A stretch of 64,000 nt of DNA from Methylobacterium sp. CB376 (lineage in GTDB: Bacteria; Pseudomonadota; Alphaproteobacteria; Rhizobiales; Beijerinckiaceae), in contig NZ_CP121648.1 in assembly GCF_029714205.1 (NCBI RefSeq), forward strand, positions 3,180,001-3,244,000, written 5' to 3'. Shown piece after piece: positions 28,272-36,752 of this stretch. Positions within the stretch are counted from its first letter, which is position 1, and every line of letters starts with the position of its first letter. Below the pieces are notes generated by a model. That model had not been told where the DNA came from, searched no databases, and was given only the letters and a program-made list of their open reading frames with translations. A program made the translations under genes and the position numbers.

Positions 28272-29090
28272 ATGCCCACCCTCAAAGCCGAGCCTGCCGG
28301 TCGTATCGAAAATCTGAAGAGCTTCTTCGCACTCGCCCACCTGATGGAGAGCGAGGCGGCGCGCAGCTATGCAGAATTTGCGGACCTGATGCGCAAGCAG
28401 GGGCGACCCGATCTCGCCGACACTTTCGCACGCATCGCCGGGGAGGAGAGCGGGCACGCCGCCCATATCTCCCATTGGTCGCAGGCGGCCGAGGGGCGCG
28501 GACCCGATTCGCAGGATCTGCGATGGCCGCCGCCGCCGACATTCGAGCGTGAGGATGCTGCCGAAATCGCCGGGTCGCGGCTGCTCACGCCCTATCGCGT
28601 GCTGACGATCGCGGTCCGCAACGAGGAGCGGGCCTTCGCCTTCTGGGCGTATGTCGCCGCGCAGACCCGCAGCGAGGAGGTGCGCCGGGCGGCGGAAGCC
28701 ATGGCCCGGGAGGAGCTGGAGCACGTGACGACGTTTCGGCGCGAACGGCGCCGGGCCTTTCACGCCATGCGGCAGGCGGGGGCGGGGCCCGCCGCCAGGA
28801 GCAGCGCCGCCGATCTGGAGGCGGCGCTCGCCGCGATGCTGCGTCAGGGCGGCTCGGACGCGCTGGCCCAGGAAACCGAAGCGCTCGGCGCGCTGGCCCG
28901 GCCGCTGCAGCTCGACGTGGCACGTCCCGCGACACGCTCGATCGAGGCCTTGGCCGAAGCGCTGGCCGACGCCTACCTGCAGGCGGCGGAGACGAGCAGC
29001 GACGAGGACAGCCTCGTGCGGCTGCAGGAACTCGGGCAGCGGGCCATTCTGAGGCTGGCGAAGATCAGGGAGATCTCCTCGCCTTCCTGA
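28272..29090 (+). CDS. Ferritin-like di-iron (rubrerythrin-type) protein
   Basis: The product has 272 residues. Two pairs of helices carry di-iron ligands. AHLMESEAARSYAEF and GEESGHAAHI give the first Glu and ExxH, and VRNEERAFAFWAYVA and REELEHVTTFRRER give the second pair. This is the erythrin/ferritin-like family. Such proteins detoxify peroxide or NO-derived species or handle iron. The C-terminal 90 residues are an extra helical domain. A proper ribosome-binding site (GGGAGCAAGG) precedes the ATG. It is divergent from nosR across a shared FNR-type box, so co-expression under low oxygen or nitrogen oxides is likely. No rubredoxin-like Cys4 site is present. Confidence 0.75.
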   Translation: MPTLKAEPAGRIENLKSFFALAHLMESEAARSYAEFADLMRKQGRPDLADTFARIAGEESGHAAHISHWSQAAEGRGPDSQDLRWPPPPTFEREDAAEIAGSRLLTPYRVLTIAVRNEERAFAFWAYVAAQTRSEEVRRAAEAMAREELEHVTTFRRERRRAFHAMRQAGAGPAARSSAADLEAALAAMLRQGGSDALAQETEALGALARPLQLDVARPATRSIEALAEALADAYLQAAETSSDEDSLVRLQELGQRAILRLAKIREISSPS

Positions 29091-29187
29091 ATGAGGGCAT
29101 CCGCACACGACGCGGGCGACGATGCTGACCATTTCTGGACCCGAATGGGACGATGGCGGTCGAACGCGGCGGCCACGCCCGCCGCCT

Positions 29188-29236
29188 CGGCCAGGGCGGT
29201 CTCGGCCAGGGCGGTCTCGGCCAGGGCGGTCTCGGC
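29188..29236 (+). repeat. 15-bp direct repeats, three copies plus a partial one
   Basis: The unit CGGCCAGGGCGGTCT occurs three times in tandem, followed by a partial copy, in the 219-bp gap between the ferritin-like gene and the 3' end of hmp. The copies are identical, which suggests recent slippage. No gene was recognised here. Confidence 0.8.
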
Positions 29237-29309
29237 AATGCGCGCGAACCTCGTGCGCATGCTGCTCAGGAATGGGCGCCGCCCTGCTATGGGGACGGCG
29301 CCGTCGCAT

Positions 29310-30545
29310 TCAGGCCGCCTGCTGCTCCAGCAGCTCGTCGGCCGGGCCGAAGAACTCGAACCGGATCCGCTCGGCCGGAACGCCCTGGCGCCGCAATCCG
29401 TTCACCAGGGCGCTCAGGAACGGCTTGGGACCGCACAGGTAGTAGGTCGCCGCCTCGTGCGGCGTCTGCCGCACCAGCCACTCCGCGGTGATCAGCCCCT
29501 GCCCGTCGTAGTGCTCCCCTGGCCGGTCCTCCGCCGCGGGCTCCGCGTAGAAGGTGTGCAGGCGAAGGTTCTCGTTGCCGGCCGTGAGCTCCCGGACCTG
29601 ATCCCGCATCGCGTGCACGCGCCCGTTCTGGGCGCCGTGAACGTACCAGGTCGGGCGTTTGGGCGTGCTCCTGGCGATCGTCTCCAGCATGCTCACCATC
29701 GGCGTGAGCCCGACCCCGCCGCTGACAAGCACGACCGGACCCACGGACGTCCGGTCGAGGAAGAAGTCGCCCGCCGGCGGCGCCGCGCGCAGCACCGTTC
29801 CGGGCGCGGCCTCGTCGTGCAGCCAGTTCGAGACGATGCCCGCCGGCTCCTCCGGTCGGCCCTCGCGCTTGACGGTGATGCGGTAGGCCCGGTCGTTCGG
29901 CGCGCAGGAGATCGAGTAGTTGCGCTTGAGCACGCCGTGACCCGGCAGGTCGAACAGGAATCCGAGGTACTGACCGGGCTCGTGCCGCACCACTGGCCCG
30001 CCATCGGCCGGCACGAGAACGAACGAGCGGATGATCTCGCTCTCCGGCGTGACGCTCTCGATCACGAAGTCGCGCCAGCCGTTCCAGCCGCCGGGCTTCG
30101 CCGCCAGCTCCCGGTAGATCGCGGCCTCACGCCCGATCAGGAGCTCGGCCAGGAACCAGTAGGCCTCGCCCCAGGCCGCGCAGATCTCCGGCGTCGCCGC
30201 CGCGCCGAGCACGTCCCCGATGGCGCCCAGCAGCGCGTCGGCCACGTGAGGATAGTGTTCCGGAAGGATGTTGAGCGCGACGTGCTTCTGGGCGATGCGC
30301 TCCACCGCTCCGCCGAGTACGCCGAGATTGTCGATGTTGCGCGCATAGGCCAGCACGGCCTGCGCCAGGGCCTTGGGCTGAGAGCCGGTTTCGCCGTGAT
30401 GCGACTGGTTGAAGAGATCGCGGATCTCGGGGTTCTTGAACAGGCGCTCGTACATGCGCCGGGTGATGTCCAATCCGTGCGCCTCGAGGGCGGGCACGGT
30501 GGCCTTGACGAGAGCAACGGTGGCGGGGGTGAGCGGGGTCGGCAT
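29310..30545 (-). CDS. hmp: Flavohaemoglobin, nitric oxide dioxygenase
   Basis: The product has 411 residues. The globin domain (1-140) has the distal Tyr in RRMYERLF (Y32) and the proximal His in QKHVALNI (H88). The FAD-binding domain (about 150-255) contains RNYSIS, and the NAD-binding domain contains GGVGLTPM and YLCGPKPF. The enzyme converts NO and O2 to nitrate using NADPH and FAD, and protects against NO. It is divergent from nsrR. A 23-bp NsrR-like palindrome lies 13 bases upstream of its start. Confidence 0.97.
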   Translation of the reverse strand: MPTPLTPATVALVKATVPALEAHGLDITRRMYERLFKNPEIRDLFNQSHHGETGSQPKALAQAVLAYARNIDNLGVLGGAVERIAQKHVALNILPEHYPHVADALLGAIGDVLGAAATPEICAAWGEAYWFLAELLIGREAAIYRELAAKPGGWNGWRDFVIESVTPESEIIRSFVLVPADGGPVVRHEPGQYLGFLFDLPGHGVLKRNYSISCAPNDRAYRITVKREGRPEEPAGIVSNWLHDEAAPGTVLRAAPPAGDFFLDRTSVGPVVLVSGGVGLTPMVSMLETIARSTPKRPTWYVHGAQNGRVHAMRDQVRELTAGNENLRLHTFYAEPAAEDRPGEHYDGQGLITAEWLVRQTPHEAATYYLCGPKPFLSALVNGLRRQGVPAERIRFEFFGPADELLEQQAA

Positions 30546-30557
30546 CAGCGATTCTCA

Positions 30558-30580
30558 AAGGTGCATTGACGGCGCACCTT
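30558..30580. promoter_or_regulatory. NsrR operator candidate, hmp-proximal
   Basis: AAGGTGC-N9-GCACCTT is a perfect seven-base inverted repeat spanning 23 bp. That matches the 11-1-11 architecture of the E. coli NsrR box (AAGATGCATTT-N-AAATGCATCTT). It lies 13 bases upstream of the hmp start, where bound NsrR would block transcription. Confidence 0.75.
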
Positions 30581-30597
30581 CTACCCAGCTGGCCGGA

Positions 30598-30620
30598 AAG
30601 ATGCAAGCGTGATATACCTT
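30598..30620. promoter_or_regulatory. NsrR operator candidate, nsrR-proximal
   Basis: AAGATGCAAGC-N-TGATATACCTT has the same 23-bp span and outer half-sites (AAGATGC and the complement of AAGGTAT) as the site 17 bases away. Symmetry is weaker. It lies 21 bases upstream of the nsrR ATG, consistent with autoregulation. Confidence 0.55.
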
Positions 30621-30640
30621 ATCTCCGTCCCGGAGCCCTC

Positions 30641-31114
30641 ATGCACCTGACCCGCTACACCGACTACGCGCTGCGCACCTTGATCTATCTCGGCCTGCGA
30701 GAGCCGCAGCAGAGTTCGATCGCCGAGATCGCGCGGGCGTACGGCATCTCGGAGAACCACCTGACCAAGGTGGTGCATCAGCTCGGGCGCCTGGGGCTGA
30801 TCCGCACGACGCGGGGACGGGGCGGCGGACTTCGTCTCGGCAAGCCGCCTTCTGAGATCGTGGTCGGCGCGGTGGTGCGCCAGACCGAGGAGGATCTGGC
30901 GTTGGTCGAGTGCTTCGCGAGCAGCGCCTGCGCCATCACGGCCTCTTGCCGGCTCCGGCGTGCGCTCGGGGAGGCCCTGGCCGCGTTTCTGGCGGTGCTC
31001 GACGGCTACACGCTGGCGGACCTGCTGGAGGATGGATCCGGGCCAGAGATCGCCCGGCTGCTGGGTCTTGCATCGCCGCAGGCTCGCAAGCAAAGCGCGC
31101 CCGAACCGGCCTGA
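30641..31114 (+). CDS. nsrR: NsrR, Rrf2-family NO-sensing repressor
   Basis: The product has 157 residues. The N-terminal winged helix (MHLTRYTDYALRTLIYLGLR, ISENHLTKVVHQLGRLGLI) is typical of Rrf2 proteins. The iron-sulfur ligands are C91, C97 and C103 in CFASSACAITASC, the C-x5-C-x5-C spacing of NsrR. The [2Fe-2S] or [4Fe-4S] cluster is nitrosylated by NO, which releases DNA and derepresses hmp. The divergent hmp gene and the two palindromes between them support the assignment. A longer upstream frame is not needed. Confidence 0.93.
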   Translation: MHLTRYTDYALRTLIYLGLREPQQSSIAEIARAYGISENHLTKVVHQLGRLGLIRTTRGRGGGLRLGKPPSEIVVGAVVRQTEEDLALVECFASSACAITASCRLRRALGEALAAFLAVLDGYTLADLLEDGSGPEIARLLGLASPQARKQSAPEPA

Positions 31115-31388
31115 GGAAGCTTGGCGCAAGCTGTCTCACGGCAGAAGCCGAAGGCGCGATTCACGAGATTCCGGAAGGTCCGTTTTCCCATGACGGTCGG
31201 CTGTCCCAGCGGTAACGGCCAAAATTCCGGAAGCGAATCATCTTGGAGTCTCCGCTCTCGATCAGTTTTTGGCAAAATGCTTGCGGTCAGAATCTGCAAT
31301 CGTTTCAATGAAGCGGCTGCCCCAATCGAGACATCAGGCACGAAGCAAATTTGGTCGCAGAGTCTTACTCATCGGCGTCACCCCCTGC

Positions 31389-31904
31389 TCAGCACTGGTG
31401 CGGTGCGGTGCCGGCTGCTCTTTGCCCTTCCAACAATGCCTGCACGAACATCCACGCTTGCTCTCTGCATGCAATCAGTCTGTCTAGGATGACCCTGAAG
31501 TCTGCCTCCCTCCATTCGAGAAATTTGCCGGTTCGTTCGTCGCGCATCAGCAGCGCATCTGGCCGTTCATCCGCATAGTACCACTTACAATGAACGACCT
31601 CATTCCTTTGCTCGGCACATGAACAGCATTCGCTATGTAATATTTTCCAAGACTTTATGACTTCTTCATCCCTTATCAACTCGGCCAGTACGTCATCTAC
31701 CATCTTTACTCTGGCTCTTATGTCTCTGAGCGATTGTATGGATATATTTGCAAACCGACTGTAATTTAGCCCTACACTCCAGTCGTCAGATACGGCGTGC
31801 CCACCCAATACAGACGCAAGCACATCGACAAGCCTGTCTTCTATGTATGTCCACTCCGTCGTGATGGCTGCGAGCAACGCCGCGCATTCCTTGCGCTCCA
31901 GCAT
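31389..31904 (-). CDS. Uncharacterised soluble protein in an AT-richer patch
   Basis: The product has 171 residues from the ATG at 31904, which has a strong GGAGG site. I do not recognise a family. It is mostly helical, with LAAITTEWTYIEDRLVDVLAS, DIRARVKMVDDVLAELI and cysteines at HSECCSCAEQRN. The motif EQRNEVVHCKW resembles the RNxxxH-like pattern of some HEPN-type folds (RNEVVH, with helices on both sides). A toxin or nucleic-acid-linked HEPN protein is therefore possible but unproven. Base composition around 31260-31950 is clearly AT-richer than the flanks, a sign of acquisition. No antitoxin partner is evident. Confidence 0.6.
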   Translation of the reverse strand: MLERKECAALLAAITTEWTYIEDRLVDVLASVLGGHAVSDDWSVGLNYSRFANISIQSLRDIRARVKMVDDVLAELIRDEEVIKSWKILHSECCSCAEQRNEVVHCKWYYADERPDALLMRDERTGKFLEWREADFRVILDRLIACREQAWMFVQALLEGQRAAGTAPHQC

Positions 31905-32110
31905 GCCTCCAGACCGGCAAGAAGCCGAACTAAGGTGACTAGGTTGGGGCATGCTCAGGTTTCCTCAGGTTGGGGCTTTCTCGGCAGCCTTCAAAGTGAT
32001 GGAACTCCCGATGGACGAGGAGGCGAACCGTCCAGCGTGCGCCTTGGACCGATCCGCACGTCGCCGTGTCCGCAGGGTTTCTGGGCGGGCAGCCTCCGGG
32101 AATGGCTCTC

Positions 32111-32473
32111 TCAGGCAGAGCCCACCTCGCGCGTGCGCGCCAGAACCGCGAGCAGCGCTTCCGACGAGAGCCCCTTCTCGAGCAGGGGGACCCCGGCCTC
32201 CCGCGCCCGCTCGCGGATGCTCGGGTCCGGATGGCCGGTGGTCAGGAGGATCGGCGCGTGCACGTCCAGCTCACGCAGCCGGCGCAGCACATCGAGCCCG
32301 CTCAGGCCAGGCATCATGACGTCCAGGATCACGCAGCCCGGCGCCGGGCCGGGGAAGGCCGAGAGCAACGCCGCCCCGCTGCCGAAAGCCGCGACCGCGT
32401 AGCCCTCGCTCTCGAGCAGGAACTGCAGGGAGCTCAGGACAGCAGGATCATCGTCCGCGATGAAGATGGGCAT
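32111..32473 (-). CDS. Stand-alone response-regulator receiver domain (FixJ-type)
   Basis: The product has 120 residues, one receiver domain only. The acidic pocket is IADDD at residues 4-8, the acceptor Asp is in CVILDVMMPGLSG, the Thr switch is in ILLTTGH, and the Lys is in LLEKGL. The start at 32473 is preceded by AGGAG. The receiver resembles FixJ/NodW-type proteins that lack an output here. It may relay phosphate, or it may be what remains functional beside a broken FixJ-like gene directly upstream on the same strand. Confidence 0.88.
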   Translation of the reverse strand: MPIFIADDDPAVLSSLQFLLESEGYAVAAFGSGAALLSAFPGPAPGCVILDVMMPGLSGLDVLRRLRELDVHAPILLTTGHPDPSIRERAREAGVPLLEKGLSSEALLAVLARTREVGSA

Positions 32474-32552
32474 GACCGGCTCCTGATCCTGCGGTCTGGG
32501 GTCTGGGGTCTGGGGCCGGATTGGGCCATCCTCCCCGTCCGCAAGGGGCAAT

Positions 32553-33132
32553 CTACCGGCCCAACCCTGACTCCAAATTGATGTCTCTCAAGGCTCGCTC
32601 CAGCCCGCTCAGAACGGCCCGGCGCACCAGCTCGGACAGGCGGCCGGCCTGCCTCTTCTCCATGCTCTCGGCTTGGTAAGCCGCTGCCGCCCGCGGGCGG
32701 ATGGCGAGGGCCCGGCCGATCTCCTTGGCCGTGCTGCCCGCCACGAGGGGCGTGAGCACCTGCCGCTCCCGCCCGCTCAGTCCCTCGACGGGGCGCGCGA
32801 ACGCCCGCAGCGTCGGGTCGGCGGTCGGAGGTGGACTTCCGGACGTGAGGGCGGCGCGCACGGCCCGCAGCGGGATCTCGTCGTCGAACGGCTTCTCGAT
32901 GAAGTCCCTGGCGCCGAGCCGCATCGCCTCGGCCGCGACCGGCACGTCGCCGCTGCCCGTCCCACGATGACCGGCCGCGGGCTGCCGACGGCCTGCACCC
33001 GGCGCAGGAGGTGGAGCCCCCCGATCCCGGGCCCGTGGACGTCGGTCAGGATGCAGGCGCCGGTGAGGCTGGGCGGCGCCTCCCGCAGGGGCTCCGCGCG
33101 GGCGTAGAGGCGCGGGGCGAAGCCTGCGGTGT
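32553..33132 (-). pseudogene. FixJ-like response regulator, truncated and frameshifted
   Basis: Reading from about 33124, NTAGFAPRLYARAEPL and CILTDVHGPGIGGLHLLRRV match a FixJ-type receiver without its first 25 residues; an in-frame TAG precedes it. RPVIV ends one frame, and TGSGDVPVAAEAMRLGARDF continues in another from about 32960, so an indel breaks the receiver. The output domain remains as LSGRERQVLTPLVAGSTAKE followed by a worn LuxR-type helix-turn-helix. The conserved DxxMPG is altered to DVHGPG. Confidence 0.75.
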
Positions 33133-33365
33133 TGACGGTCCACTAACATTCCAACCGGGCCACCCAGTGGGGGCTGGTCACCGTCGCTTCTGCTCCAGGC
33201 CGGTGCCATCGACGGTCCCGTGCTCCAGCGGGCTTTCTCGACCGCGAGCTTGAGCGGCGGCGACTGGATGCTCTGTACGGCCGTCGCCAGCTCTGTTCTC
33301 CTCCTCGGCGAGGTCAGGAAACGGCTGATCCGCATGACACGCCGCCGGGTCGGGGGGAGGTCAGA

Positions 33366-34106
33366 ATGGTGCCGCTCATGATGGCGTTCGAGACCCGTGC
33401 GCCGACCGATTCTCGCGCTTTCATCTTCGACGTGGATGGGGTTCTGCTGGCCTCCCCGCACGAACGCGCCTGGCGTGAGGCGCTCGACGGGCTGGCAGAT
33501 CCTGACCGCTTCACCACCGCCCTGTACCAGGCCCACGTCGCCGGCAAGCCGCGGCTCGATGGAGCCCGTGCGGCCCTTTCCGCCTTGGGTCTGCCCGACG
33601 TGCAAGGCCTCGCAGGGGCCTACGCCGATGCCAAGCAGCACTGCCTCGACAGGATCATCGCGGCCGAGGGCGTCACCGCGTTTCCGGACGCGCTCCGCTT
33701 CGTCCGGGTCCTTGCCGAGCGGGGATGGCCCATGGCGGCAGCCTCGTCCTCGAAGAATGCCGAGAGGATGATGCGCATGGTTCCGCTGAGGGAGGACCGC
33801 ACGCTGCTCGACGCGTTCGCGGCGCGCGTCTGCGGCCGCGCCCTGCGACACGGCAAGCCCGACCCGGAGATCTTCCTGCTCGCCGCCGCCGAACTGGGGG
33901 TCGAGCCGGCCCGCTGCTTCGTCGCGGAGGATGCCCCGGCGGGAATCCGGGCGGCCCGGGCCGGCCGCATGACCGCCATCGGCATCGCGCGGCTCGGCGA
34001 TGCGGCCGGATTGTGGGCGGCCGGGGCAGACCGCGTGGTGGCGAGCTTCGACGAGATCCGTATCGCCGACCTCGCCCTGGACCGCCCTTCGGGAGACGCA
34101 TCATGA
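33366..34106 (+). CDS. HAD-superfamily hydrolase, beta-phosphoglucomutase-like
   Basis: The product has 246 residues. HAD motif I is FDVDGVLL (nucleophile D22, acid/base D24), motif II is AAASSSKN, motif III is GKPDPEIFLLAA and motif IV is FVAEDAPAGIRAARAG. The cap is of the beta-phosphoglucomutase type. Its stop overlaps the start of a GH65 gene (ATGA, 34103-34106). In such pairs the phosphorylase releases beta-glucose 1-phosphate and this enzyme turns it into glucose 6-phosphate. That pathway role is inferred from the pairing. The exact start is uncertain because several Met codons lie close together. Confidence 0.85.
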   Translation: MVPLMMAFETRAPTDSRAFIFDVDGVLLASPHERAWREALDGLADPDRFTTALYQAHVAGKPRLDGARAALSALGLPDVQGLAGAYADAKQHCLDRIIAAEGVTAFPDALRFVRVLAERGWPMAAASSSKNAERMMRMVPLREDRTLLDAFAARVCGRALRHGKPDPEIFLLAAAELGVEPARCFVAEDAPAGIRAARAGRMTAIGIARLGDAAGLWAAGADRVVASFDEIRIADLALDRPSGDAS

Positions 34107-36385
34107 CGGTGACCGACACGCCGGCGCAGGCCGTGCTCCCCGGCGACGATCCATCCTGGCTCCTGCGCGAGACGGGATACGAACTCCTGCGGGAGAGCAC
34201 CTTCGAGACGCGGTTCGCGGTCAGCAACGGCTTTCTCGGCTTGCGGGGAGGCTTGGCGACCCATCTCGGCGCCTGCCGGGCCATCCCGCCGCGCACCTAC
34301 GTGGCCGGGCTGTTCGATACCCCCACTCCGGACAGCGCGGTGCCGGAACTCGTCCCGGCTCCCGACTGGACGCAGGTCCGCATCCTCCTGCCGGACGGCC
34401 CGCTGATGCGCTGCCCGGACCGGTCCTCCCGTGCCCTGACCTTGGATATGCACCGCGGGCTGCTCTTCATGGAAGCACGCCAGACCTGCAATGCCCCTCT
34501 CGACGTCTGCCTGCGCTCCCTGCGCCTCGTCTCGCTGGATGCGCGCGCGGTCGGGATGCAGGTGATCGAACTCCGGATCGAGAGCGGGGTCAGCGATCTC
34601 ACGCTCGAAGCCGCGTTCGGGCCGACGGATTTCGAACTCGCGCCAGAGCGGGCGGAACTCGACCTGAAAGCGTGGCGCACGTGGCGGTCCGGCCGAAGCC
34701 TCGCCATCGCGGCGGCGGCCTCGCTGGAGATCGACGGCGTGGAGCGCCAGCCCGTGGCGCGGGGCGATCTGATCTGGACCTGGAGCTGGACGGCGCAGCC
34801 GGGGCAGGTGGTGAGCTTCAGGCGCGTCGTCGCGGTGACGCGCCACCACGGCACCGACGTCCATTCGGGCGCCCGGGCCCGCAGGGAGCTGGCTGCGGCA
34901 CGCACGCTCGGCTGGCAAGGCCTCATCGCCCGCCACGAGGCGGCCTGGGCCGAGCGCTGGCGCCGCAGCGACGTGCGGGTGGAGGGCGACGAGGGCGCGC
35001 AGGCCGCCCTGCGCTTCGCCGTCTTCCACCTGAACGGGGCGGTGAACCCGGACGACCCGCAGGTCTCCGTCGCGGCCCGCGCCCTCACGGGCGACGACTA
35101 CCGTGGCCACGTCTTCTGGGATACCGAGATCTTCCTGCTGCCCTTCTACACCCTGACGTGGCCGGAGGCGGCGCGCACGCTCCTGATGTATCGCTTCCGC
35201 ACCCTGGACGCGGCGCGCGCCAAGGCCGCCCGGATGGGCTGGCGGGGTGCGCTCTACGCCTGGGAATCCGCCGATACCGGCGCGGAGGTCACGCCCCGGC
35301 AGAGTGTCGGCCCGGATCGCAAGATCCTCGACATCCGGTGCGGCAGCCAGGAGCAGCACATCAGCGCCGATGTCGCCTATGCGGTGTGGCAGTACTGGCA
35401 GGCGACGGCCGACGAGGCCTTCCTGCGCGAGGCCGGCGCCGAGATCATCCTGGAGACGGCGCGGTTCTGGGCCAGTCGGGCCGAAGCGGATCCGGATGGC
35501 AGCCGCCACATCCGCGGCGTGATCGGGCCCGACGAGTACCATGAGGACGTGGACGACAACGCCTTCACCAACATCATGGCCCGCTGGACCATTGAGCGCG
35601 GCCTCGATGTCGCGGCATTGCTTCGGGAGAGGTGGCCGGAAAACTGGGATGGCCTGTCGGGGCGGCTCGCCCTCGACGCTGAGGAACTGAGCCAGTGGAG
35701 CGAAGTGGCGCGGACGATCGCGACCGGTTACGACCCGCAGACGGGGCTATTCGAGCAGTTCGCCGGCTTCTCGGCGTTGGAGGAGGTTGACCTCGCGGCC
35801 TATGCGGGGCGCTCGGTCCCGATGGATGTGGTCCTCGGGCGCGAACGGACGCAACGGACGCAGGTCATCAAGCAGGCCGACGTCGTCGCGCTTCTGGCGC
35901 TGCTGCCAGAGGTCTTTTCCGCGCGGGAGGCCGAGGCGAATTTCGACCATTACGAACCGCGCTGCGGGCACGGGAGTTCGCTGAGCCGGGCCATGCACGG
36001 TCTCGCCGCCGCACGCCTCGGCCGCCCCGAGACAGCGCTGCACTACTTCCACCAGAGTGCAGCGATCGATCTTGCGGATACGCATGTGGCGATCAGCGGC
36101 GGCATTCACGTCGCGGCTCTCGGGGGGGTGTGGCTGATCGCGATCTTCGGGATCGCCGGGCTGTCCCTGCGCGACGACGGGCCGGCCTTCCACCCGCGCC
36201 TGCCGGCGTCCTGGCGCAGCCTCGCATTCCGCCTTCAATGGAGAGGCCGGTCTCTCCTGATCACCATCGATCGTGACGCCCGGGTTTTCCGAGCGACGCT
36301 CGAGAGCGGATCTAGTATGCCGATTTACTTTCATCACAAACGATACGTCGTTTCGAGCGATCACGATATCGAGATTCCAGTTTGA
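34103..36385 (+). CDS. Glycoside hydrolase family 65 protein (disaccharide phosphorylase-like)
   Basis: The product has 760 residues, the GH65 length. The N-terminal beta-sandwich contains STFETRFAVSNGFLGLRGG. The (alpha/alpha)6 barrel contains GHVFWDTEIFLLPF, WESADTGAE and the catalytic segment GVIGPDEYHEDVDDNAFTN, with Glu478 as the general acid. The phosphate-site region YEPRCGHGSSLSRAMHGL and HVAALGGVW follow. Family members cleave trehalose, maltose, kojibiose or similar sugars by phosphorolysis, yielding beta-glucose 1-phosphate. The coupled beta-phosphoglucomutase-like gene supports that outcome. The exact disaccharide cannot be told. No signal peptide is present. Confidence 0.92.
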   Translation: MTVTDTPAQAVLPGDDPSWLLRETGYELLRESTFETRFAVSNGFLGLRGGLATHLGACRAIPPRTYVAGLFDTPTPDSAVPELVPAPDWTQVRILLPDGPLMRCPDRSSRALTLDMHRGLLFMEARQTCNAPLDVCLRSLRLVSLDARAVGMQVIELRIESGVSDLTLEAAFGPTDFELAPERAELDLKAWRTWRSGRSLAIAAAASLEIDGVERQPVARGDLIWTWSWTAQPGQVVSFRRVVAVTRHHGTDVHSGARARRELAAARTLGWQGLIARHEAAWAERWRRSDVRVEGDEGAQAALRFAVFHLNGAVNPDDPQVSVAARALTGDDYRGHVFWDTEIFLLPFYTLTWPEAARTLLMYRFRTLDAARAKAARMGWRGALYAWESADTGAEVTPRQSVGPDRKILDIRCGSQEQHISADVAYAVWQYWQATADEAFLREAGAEIILETARFWASRAEADPDGSRHIRGVIGPDEYHEDVDDNAFTNIMARWTIERGLDVAALLRERWPENWDGLSGRLALDAEELSQWSEVARTIATGYDPQTGLFEQFAGFSALEEVDLAAYAGRSVPMDVVLGRERTQRTQVIKQADVVALLALLPEVFSAREAEANFDHYEPRCGHGSSLSRAMHGLAAARLGRPETALHYFHQSAAIDLADTHVAISGGIHVAALGGVWLIAIFGIAGLSLRDDGPAFHPRLPASWRSLAFRLQWRGRSLLITIDRDARVFRATLESGSSMPIYFHHKRYVVSSDHDIEIPV

Positions 36386-36752
36386 AACTGCAAATCTAAA
36401 GCTGATACGACGGTTCTGAGGTTTGAGCCGGAGGAAAATGCGGGTGCCTTGGCGCGGACCGGCGAACGCCGCCGCGCCGCCGATTGAGGGCGGGGCGCCG
36501 TCCCGGCACCCCAAAAGGGCGAAGCAGGCGCAAGTGCCGCCTCGACGGCCGTCACGCCGCGCCGTCCGCCAACACCCGCAGCGCGTCGCGGATGACGGCA
36601 CCGGAATCGGCGGCGCGGCGACGCGCAGGCTGGCGGAACGGGCATGCCCTGCCGTCTACGGGTGCTTGATCTGCCGCAAGGTGGCGGCGGCTTTCACGGT
36701 ACAGAATCCAGGCCGTCGAGGGCGTCCTCACTTCCATCCTGGAGACTGAGCC
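36386..36752. other. Intergenic between GH65 and the zeta-subunit gene
   Basis: This is 367 bp. Short overlapping frames on both strands lack ribosome-binding sites and recognisable motifs. The last 60 bases carry the ribosome-binding region of the gene at 36753 (CCTGGAGACTGAGCC). No box or repeat was recognised. Confidence 0.4.

Noticed and set aside
29091..30569. A 492-residue plus-strand frame opposite hmp
   Set aside because: Its first part only reads the 15-bp repeats (ARAVS units) and the rest mirrors flavohaemoglobin in antisense.
36423..36749. A 108-residue frame before the zeta-subunit gene
   Set aside because: Arg/Pro-rich shadow-type composition with a comparable frame on the other strand; no start signal.
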